This document shows, one piece after another, positions 55,561 through 64,000 of a stretch of DNA of 64,000 nt. Numbering within the stretch: position 1 is the first letter of the stretch; the number at the start of each line of letters is the position of its first letter. A model generated the notes under the pieces. It made no database searches. It was not told the DNA's origin and saw only the letters and a program-made list of their open reading frames with translations. A program made the translations under genes and the position numbers. The stretch spans positions 10,906,499-10,970,498 of the forward strand of contig NC_092565.1 of NCBI RefSeq assembly GCF_037975245.1, given 5' to 3'. This DNA comes from Apostichopus japonicus. Lineage: Eukaryota > Echinodermata > Holothuroidea > Aspidochirotida > Stichopodidae.

Positions 55561-58025
55561 GTGAGTAAACCAAATAAAAGTAATAATCAACGTGAAAGTG
55601 CGTACACTGGTGCAGAATTGACGTCACATATGGGACCATATCACATCCTGTAAAATTATTGTACATGGAGTGAAAACACTGTGTGGAGTGAAAATGAAAA
55701 TGTGCACATGTATACGAAATGATTCAATAAGTTTCGCGAAGATCGTGAAATTCCTTCAAGTTCAATGGTTTTTAGTATAAAACTCAGATAATGCCTCACA
55801 AAATCGTTGATTCATTGGTATACAAGCAAAATATATATATATAATTTGACAAATCTTAACGTTAATGCTACAACACCTACCCTCTAGTTCGTGAAAGTGT
55901 CTCGCTTTTTTGCTGGCATTCTTTGCACGTTTCTTTATATGTTCTGAAAGCGTAGGCTATAATTAGAAAATCTAGTTGATACGCAATATTTAGGCAAAAT
56001 TATGAAGTTTAACGGGAATCATTCATGCACAAGTACTAGCATACATGTTTTCACTACCTTCGCTGCAAATTTGACCTAAGGTCACGGACTGGATGTTCGA
56101 CTGATAAATTAAAATATGATGTATTCTAGCTTGTTACAGTTTCGATTCGTTTTCTCGAACAGACAGCAGCGTAACCAGGATAACAGGATAGGGGTGGGGG
56201 TAAGGGTGATGAAAGGCAAGGAATTGGAACAGGGGGTTCGATCTATAGTCTATTCCAAGTTCACAAAGGCACGACATCTTGCAGAAACCTTAACAAAGCA
56301 GATGTGACTTTTTTGTTTGACTATTTTACATTATTTAGCTGTACTATAAGAGGAACAATTTTCAAGGAAATCCCAGATATGTTGAAGTTATAGTTGGAAG
56401 TCTTACTAAGTCCGCCCCGAATTAATAAACTGTCACTACTAATTATTCATTTTCATTTTTTTTTATTACATATTATTAATTTTATTTGAAAAATTAATCA
56501 TAGCAAAGTAAAGTATCATGACCCGTGATTTAAATAGAGCCTTATTGTTGTTAGCCTATAGTTCGATGAAAATTGGAAGTCAAGTCGTATATATTGTCAG
56601 TTTGGTCTACTTGCTATAAATTGGTTTATACAAACAATTATTCAAGCGCTCGTATATTTTTGGATTTTATTTATAACTTGTAATTACAAATCAATTACTT
56701 ATTGCCATGATAATAAAATGCTTAATTGGAAATGTGTCAGCGGATTTATATAAATTTGACCATTCATTTCACAGTGTGATATGTATACTATAGTCCTACC
56801 ATATATAAGAAGAAGAAATGATAAAGAAATAAGCTATGTGAATAGTAATATAAAGTGAATACTGAAGTTAGGAACGGAGAGTACAAGTTCTGTATTTGCA
56901 CTCACACTACAATCAGTAGACCAAGGACCTTGAGTAAATTACTAAACCACATGTGTTGGTCAACCACCATGTTTGTCAGGGGAAGCTTTAGGCTACTTCA
57001 GCACATGCAAAACCAGTCTATTCCAACATGTACCATTTCCGGCGTAACAACGAATCTTGTCCTCCCTTACTACAGGGACACGCGAGAGTATTTCGATCCC
57101 GTGTCTCCACGCAGACAGAGATTCATGACGTTTAATGTTCCGCGCTCTCATCGGAACTGTCAGGGAACAAAATAAGTTTCGTAGAAAATAAAGGGATCGT
57201 GTATGAATAATGAATTCGAAGTTTACACAATGCACAGAGCAGATAAAAAAAACTAACTAACGATTTCTTAGGCTATAAAAAATGCATATATGTTCTATAT
57301 TTGACAGCACCTTCTAGTCATAATTGCGCAAATATAGGGTCAAACCTACAAATCAAAAACATCAATTTACCGTCATTAAGGGAGGGTCAAACTGAAAATG
57401 GAAAGTGTACCATATTGAGTATTCAGTGATGCTGATGATTGACAGTGTTGTCGTACCATAAGCGTCATTATTTGAAGTATTTTCTGCTTCTCCGGTAAGG
57501 TCGACTTAATTCAATTTAATATCAGCAAAATCTATAGGCTCATCCCTGGTGATCTCCCAACTGATCCTTAAAATTATCAGTGGACGGTTGTCGATCGTGA
57601 ACCGGAAGAAATGAAATATTTACGAAAGCTCCCGTATATTGCCATACCATTGTCAACCAGACAGCAAGTAATAAGGGAGGAAATCAACGAATGTGTTTGG
57701 GAACGGCATCCCGTACAATAATTATTAGAAAATTGACGCTTTGCACTGGTTTCTTCAATCAATGTACAGCCCGACCGGACAGGGAACGGTATCAAACTGG
57801 GGAATTTTCGACGGAATACGCTTTCACACCGGTATCCCTACAACTTTAATGAAGCAGCCCAAAATTAAGGACCGATGATTGGTTTGGAAGATCCATGTGA
57901 TATTTTCATCAATCAAGGCAAAATGGCCGCCCATGTCGGCCGCTAGAGACCTGTCAAGTACCGCAAAAACTTGCAAATCGTGACTATTTTGTAAATATTT
58001 TGTTGAATCTGAACCATTTGTAGAA
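55561..58025. other. No supported gene
   Basis: Two frames of 60-110 codons (near 56116-56307 and 56855-57175) lack convincing splice signals or recognisable domains. The sequence just before 58026 (GCAAAATGGCCGCCCATGTCGGCCGC) is GC-rich and YY1-site-like, consistent with a promoter or 5'UTR for the next candidate gene. Confidence 0.35.
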
Positions 58026-58068
58026 ATGACTGCGTGGGTTCCTGTCAGTGTGAATAAGTATGCAGTCG
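58026..58068 (+). CDS. Candidate first coding exon of a plus-strand gene
   Basis: ATG opens MTAWVPVSVNKYAV and the exon ends in phase 1 at a consensus donor G/GTAAGT. The upstream 120 bp is GC-rich for this locus and contains AAAATGGCCGCC, close to the YY1 motif often found at animal promoters. No downstream exon was recognised in the remaining 6 kb, so the intron may be long and the gene continue outside the window. Product unknown. Confidence 0.4.
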
Positions 58069-59440
58069 GTAAGTTCGTTCGTCTTTTTAAGTTTCTACCA
58101 CGGCAAACGCCTTACGAATCCAACTGACTGTGAGTATGGGGTTGGTCTCCTCGTCTGCTTGGCGATCCGTCTGAACCAGTCCAGTGTGAAACTGGGTGGT
58201 ATGTAGAGTAGGCTTACCATACTACCGGAACTACCACACACTGAATAAGGCCTAAGTTACAATAACTTGCCTAACTCAAGACAACAGGGTGTCGGGTAAT
58301 AATGCCTGATCTAATGCTGTTTAAAGTACAAATTGATAGTTCTAGTCAATGGAGTAAATAATTGCATTATTTAAGTAGTTCAATATTTTTCATTCCTAAA
58401 GTAAGTCTCATTGTGAAGGCAGATCCTGTCTTTAATACTGTACCTTATTGAGACCCTACTTAGGTTGCCTGGCTGTCGGTTGCCTAGGATGTTTGACCAC
58501 ATTGTTCAAAGGCTGTTATAAGTTATGTCAATATTAAAGTTGAATTTTCATATTCAATCTGTACTTGCAATTTACAGATTTGTTTGGTTGAATAGTTAGT
58601 ACAGATTTGGCCCACAGAGCCTTCACTATTCTCTCAACCCTGGGTGGTCTATGGGCTATAGTATATTAGCAAAGAATCTAGGCTACTTTTTCCATACATG
58701 TTATCCTAACCTAGAGTGATATTTTAGTTTTTTTTAAAATTTGGTTTATTGTAACATTCCTTCTTTACAAAAGAAAGTATGGCAAACACAAGCACATGAT
58801 ATTTTTAGAGTATGGCAGTGTTGTATGGTTGGACTCAGAGAGGAGAGTATACATACTTTAATGGTGTGGTTTTAATTCTCAAGCTGTACCACTTCTGTCA
58901 AAGTAATATCCCAAACTGTGTTTGTGATATTTTATCCAATATCATAAACTGTTATTTATTTTATCACATGTTGTACATGTTCAAACCCTAATAACCTTTA
59001 ACATTATGATAAATTAGCTCAGTTAGCTGAGAAGGATAATTTATTTAAAAACTTACTACTTAGTTAAATAATGAGTCTCATCTTCAAGAGACCTATTGCT
59101 TGTCTTATGAGATCCTTATCTTACTACAACACCAATACTTGAATTTACTGAATATGTTTACTATTTCAGTATTTGAAGTTCAGTAACAGTCATTTGCAAT
59201 CAGCAACTATCAACAGGTCAGACTTTAAAAAATAAACATATTGCATGAAAGGAATCTTGGATGGATCTCATAAGTACTTAACATATACACAGAATTCAAA
59301 TTATGTGAAGAAAGCAAGTTCATCTGAGCACACTACAGAATGAATGTGTAACTTTAATGTTGATACGTAGTATTGCAGAACATTCATTGTGTCTATGTAG
59401 ATAGAATTCTTACCAACCTTTGAGAGACTACTATATTTAT
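58069..59440. other. Probable intron or intergenic sequence
   Basis: AT-rich with no exon, RNA gene or repeat recognised. If the 58026 exon is real this is its first intron. Confidence 0.35.
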
Positions 59441-60772
59441 CAGGGGCGTATCCAGGATTTTCCAATAGGGGGGCGTCAGGCATGAATGATCGCCGTCCTG
59501 GGGGATGGGTCTAAGGGGAGGGGTGGACAATTTTTGCTTTCGAAGAAGGGCTGAAATGCAAAATGGTGCCATATGCATGGGCGGCGATCCGTACTTCCGA
59601 GTGGGGGGGGGGATATGACCTTGTTGAATATCTAAGCGTAGCGCCACCATGAGTTGGCGCGAAGCGTACAAGAAAATTTTGGGATTAACAAACCCTCTAG
59701 ATGGCCGGATACGGCACTTCCCGAGGTTTCCAAGCGGTATATACCCAACTTTAAAATAGGGATGTCATGTCCGAAATATCTCATAATCAGGATCCAAAAT
59801 ACTTTTTTTTTAATTTCGGGTGTTATTTTGGGAAAATTGCCCCTGTCAATCTTGTTTCAGGCGCAACGGTAGAATGTTCGAGAGCTCTTTTATATTATTC
59901 GATGAAGAAAATGGCCTCATGCAGGCTATTATAGGCCTATACACATGCAATACACAATTACACATAGTTACATTCCTAGGTACCGATTTCTAGGGCATCC
60001 AGGTGAAACGTGTATTAAGCATTACCCTGGTAACATGAGATTCTCAGCTGTTCGAGGGAACATGTACGTGTGTAGGCCTACTATTGGGCCTATATGAATA
60101 CTATGAGGGTGCATATATGTACTATATCAATACCGTGGGTGCAATAATACATTTTGTTGTTATAGGGCCAATGAAGCCTACAGTCAACTATTCTTGCTTT
60201 ATAAAGACGCTTTATTTGAAAAGATCGCACTGCGTTTATGGTAGGCGAGAAAGGAAGCTAAAAAAGAGCCGTACATTAACGATGATGCATAAATGTAGGC
60301 ATGAAAATATTCTTATCCCTGGCATTTGGTGGGGGGATATGGTGTATTACATCCCCTCCACATTTTCATGGGGGATATATCCCCCCTTCCCCCCCCCCCC
60401 CAGGATCGCCGCCCATGGCCATATGTGATCCATTTTTCGACCTTAATAATAAGCAACATTTCCAGTAAATATGGACACAAAATGCACAATTTAGTATGGC
60501 TGGCATGTCACTTAGTGTTTATAGTGATAATACAAACACAATTACCATCTATGTTTCTAAAACTATTATGCCGCCAAACTTCGCCAGAACCTTTTTTTTG
60601 GCAAACAAAAAATAAAGCATACGGGAGGGGCGGGGGGGGGGGTTGAGCGATCACCGACATCTCACATAAAGGTCGTCATCAATTTTTTTTTTTTTTGGCT
60701 AATCTTTTTTTTTTTGGTGACGGCCAATAGGGGGGGCGCGCGCCTGTTGCGCCCCCCCTGGATACGCCCCTG
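59441..60772. mobile_element. Outer non-autonomous hAT-like element, interrupted
   Basis: CAGGGGCGTATCCAGG (59441-59456) is repeated exactly in reverse complement at 60757-60772. The flanks show TTTAT on both sides (59436-59440 and 60773-60777), a 5-bp match where hAT elements usually make 8. The right end carries a GGGGGGGCGC...GCGCCCCCCC hairpin. Removing the inner insertion leaves about 480 bp with no transposase, so this is a MITE-like derivative. CAGGGGCG-type ends are common in the hAT superfamily. Confidence 0.8.
59576..60417. mobile_element. Inner hAT element nested in the outer one, perfect 8-bp target duplication
   Basis: CATGGGCGGCGATCC (59576-59590) pairs exactly with GGATCGCCGCCCATG (60403-60417). 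The flanks are GCCATATG on both sides (59568-59575 and 60418-60425), a perfect 8-bp duplication that is the hAT hallmark. The 842-bp interior has subterminal G/C runs with GGGGGGATAT motifs and no recognisable transposase, so it is non-autonomous. The intact duplication suggests a fairly recent insertion. Confidence 0.88.
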
Positions 60773-63700
60773 TTTATCATCAGTTTTTAGGGAACATCTT
60801 CCAATTGTGTTAAAGTAAATTTAATACAAATGTGATCATTTTGTACAAGTTTACTGGCTGTTTTACTTGAGATCCTCCCGGTTCCATTGAACTCCCATTC
60901 TGTTCAATATTAGTTTTTTTGTCTGTAGATACAGTATGGTTGTTTGTACAGTACAGGTACATCTTGCCCAACTGAATGCAAGACTAAATGGCAAGACCCA
61001 ACAGTAGGTCACAAACAGTTTTGGGTGGGTTGTTGAATCTTTACAGATGCCAGAAAGTGTATCTACAGTTTTCAGACTATGCAGTCCATAGTCCAAGCTA
61101 GCTTTCATGGATACTGAGCATTGACCCATGAATGTGTGTGTGGGGGAGGGGGGGTGGGGAGGGGAGATGGTCGGTGGGTTTATGGAATAATGACTGTAGA
61201 CGTTGGATGTTTCCAGGGACTTTTACAAAAAGAACTTGTTATGCTTTGTCTACTTAGTGCTCCTTTAAATTTTGATGTCTTGCAGTGTCTTCATGCCATT
61301 TGATTCAACATCAACGTAACTCATGCTCATAAAGCAGAAGGCAGACATGATCTACGTTTTAATGAAATTGGGTTTTGAACTAAGAAGTGTAGAATATTTG
61401 TCTCTGCCATTTACTGTAAGTGTCACATTTGTCTAACACTGGAAGTACCCTTTAATTTCATCCTTGTTCAAATCTAAAGAAAGTTACAGTATTTTTTTTC
61501 TCCAAAATATTTCACCCGCATGAACAATTACTAACAAAGAACAATGCCGTGCTCAATATTTCCAGATCTACTGTATACAGGTGGTTAAGTTTGCCCACCT
61601 TCTGTGTAGGTGTTGGAGAGATTTCAAGGGCATTCTGTTGAAGTCAAGTCTCTTTATTGTTAACTTCTAAATAGTCTTTCTTTTGTGTGTCCCATATCCA
61701 GCCGGTCAACCCACACATCTACTGTATGGTACAGTATGCATAAATCTGACACTCAAATTGTGCAGTGTGTCTCTTCAGAATGATTTCTGTGGATGATAAA
61801 TATGTATCGTCAATACTGGTTTGCATAACAAGGACTTTAGTCTGGATTGTTCATACATGCTATTAGATTCTAAAGTTTTATCTGATAGGATGCATTGAAG
61901 TTTTATTATGATTTTTCATTAATTACTAGGATATTGAGACCCATTGATACTGTACAGTAACTATTATCAATACACCAGGTGATTTTTACAGTTAAATAGT
62001 ATACACACATGAATTTGATTCATTTAGGAAAATTCCGTTTGAAGCTCTATATTTGCTGTACATACTTACAGTAATTTGAATTATTTAGAAAGGAGGCTTT
62101 GGTTTTGTGCTACCTGTGCTTATTGTAGTTGTATTTTGTCAAATTGTTCAGCAATTTAGCATTTATATACTTAGCATTGTTGGTATGTTTTGTTAAATCT
62201 TTTATAGCATTTGATATCAATAACTTTTAGCATATAACAGTACAGTTCAACTGGCTGAAGTTTTAATTCAAGGAGCAAGATAAATACACAGATATTTTGC
62301 AACTGTCAGATTTGAATTTTGCATTAGTCCTAATCTATACAAAGTTGCTCAGCAACAAAATGTTTACAATTGAATGAATTTATTTAACAATTCACTAGTA
62401 ACTAAACTTGATTTGTACAAATTGTAGATTTGTTAAGTTTGTTACTTATTTTGAATCTTTTTAATCAATCGTGCAATAACATTTTAAGCAATGCTTGGTG
62501 AAATGTCCAGAAATTCTCCAAATGTATTCAAAGTTATACAAATTATGATTTTAGTGTACAATACTTTGAATAGCGGAGGGTTCTGTACAGTAGTGTCAAT
62601 CATTATTCATGCTATAATCTATTGGAACTTGGTCTCGGACTCATCAAAACAGTCTTGATGATAGTCTGCATCAACTGAATGTATGCATGAACATGTTGTA
62701 CCTCATGTCTTGAAAAATGTTGGTATTCTAGGCATGCATTTGCTGTGTGTAGAAGACATTACTCCCAGCATTTTACTACTCAGCTTGTGGATCGTTACTC
62801 ATTCCAAACTTGACAGTCAAAAGATTTAAATTCTGAAGAGTGAAGAACTTAACATGACATGGTGATGGCTTGTCATGTGTGTACTCTTTGACTGATAAAA
62901 AAAAACATGTTTCTCCTTCCCACTATAAAGAACTTTAAAAAAATTTACCATTGAAAAAGTAGTGATCTGCCTACAACTTAGCATAAATTATTACAGTGCT
63001 TATGTAGACCGGAGACACCAAGTATCTTCGCTTGTAAAATACCCAAACCGTTTGAGTTCTGGAGATTCAATGCAATTGAATGTGATGTAGTTTTCAAGCA
63101 TTTTGACCTAACCGATAACTCTAAATACACCCCCCCCCCCCAATAAAAAAATCCTACCACAGGGCAAATTATCAAGGATTTATTGGCTTGGACAACAAGA
63201 TCTCACTTTTTGGTTGTCAGCAAATTTGGTTACAAGTCCAATAACTCGTAGCAGAATGACAAAGAATGCCCAAAATTGTAGTACACTGTAGGAGAGATTG
63301 GTGAAGATAACGCAAGCTTTGGGCCGGTGAAACTCCATCAGTTGGATCATACTGTGGCCTACAACTATTACTGTGTTTAATTTCAGTATCTCCACGAGGG
63401 TCCAGAGTGGTGGAGGGTGATACCAATTTATCGTTTTGGGGATAGTTAGTTACAATGCGATCTAGTGGTCAGATGACCTTCAAAGCTGAGTTTGGTTGTT
63501 GGAACAGAAAAAGACTGGATATACCATTAAAACAATTTGCCCTTGTATCATAAAACTAAGTGTCTGTGTTCTGTAGTTCTTTAAGTACCAGTCATCCTAT
63601 TAATATAGACAAATACTGTACAGTAGGTGTATTACAGACTGCAAGCTGCATATTGAGTTGGATTTGCTGTTATTAGTTGGTATCATGCTCAATTCCTTGA

Positions 63701-64000
63701 CTTAAATGTCCACCAAACTTGCTCCAGAAGTCCAGATGGATGTAACGAAACTAGTGGTTTACTTCAAAGGTCTCATTGAAGAGATACTATAGAATGTTAA
63801 CATCAATATACATTATGAGAGGCACAATTTTCTGCATCTAGGATTGGTTAAACCTGTTACAGGTCTGTTAATAACTTGCATGTTATGGGTGGGTACGTAT
63901 GTATAGCTCTGGTTGTAATTGCATGATCTTATAGTCAAAGATAAGCTAGATACCAAATGTGTTACTGACAGTATAGACTGTACATGATTATGTTTAAATA
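60773..64000. other. No supported gene to the window end
   Basis: AT-rich sequence with G/C homopolymers (61140-61165, 63130-63140). No exon pair or transposon was recognised. The sequence may be intron of the candidate gene starting at 58026. Confidence 0.35.

Noticed and set aside
56116..56307. 63-codon plus-strand open frame after TGTTACAG
   Set aside because: Possible acceptor but no family, no donor, and a Gly/Val low-complexity stretch from a GGGGTGGGGG tract.
56855..57175. 106-codon plus-strand open frame
   Set aside because: No recognised domain, no acceptor or donor in a sensible place, and an overlapping open frame lies on the other strand.

Overview
This is an animal nuclear genomic window: AT-rich, intron-dense, full of GT-AG exons, microsatellites, minisatellites, SINEs, a LINE remnant and nested hAT-type DNA transposons. 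There are no bacterial-style operons. The repeat repertoire (tRNA-headed SINEs ending in LINE-like TTATTATTA tails, dispersed TGACCTTTGACC-rich repeats, long G/C homopolymers) suggests a marine invertebrate, perhaps a deuterostome such as an echinoderm. That placement is inference; the protein assignments do not depend on it.

The main gene is FANCI (Fanconi anaemia group I protein) on the minus strand. I rebuilt 33 coding exons from 45735 down to 14714. Their lengths sum to 4062 nt and all splice phases agree, giving 1353 aa plus stop. The monoubiquitination lysine (K518 here, human K523), the following SQ cluster and a C-terminal basic nuclear localisation signal are all visible. Upstream of it, also on minus, is a complete five-exon BORCS7 homologue (51438-55393, 103 aa), a subunit of the lysosome-positioning BORC complex. 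Between the two lies an unidentified two-exon coding candidate (46014-47780) and three tandem U2-snRNA-headed repeats (46560-47150).

The left edge (90-253, +) holds the last exon of an unrecognised gene that converges on FANCI. A probable orphan coding exon sits at 7156-7332 (minus). On the right, two plus-strand candidate first exons (55456-55560 and 58026-58068) point away from BORCS7. An outer hAT-like element at 59441-60772 carries an inner hAT at 59576-60417, the inner one with a perfect 8-bp target duplication.

The most unusual structure is inside FANCI. Exon 17 is preceded by about seven tandem copies of its own 3' splice site and is followed by a tandem copy of its 3' half plus 5' splice site. 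Exon 15 abuts a degenerate array whose units each carry a 5'-splice-site-like CAG/GTAAA motif. Local tandem duplication has therefore produced banks of decoy splice sites in a DNA-repair gene. No CRISPR array, operon or defence system was seen.
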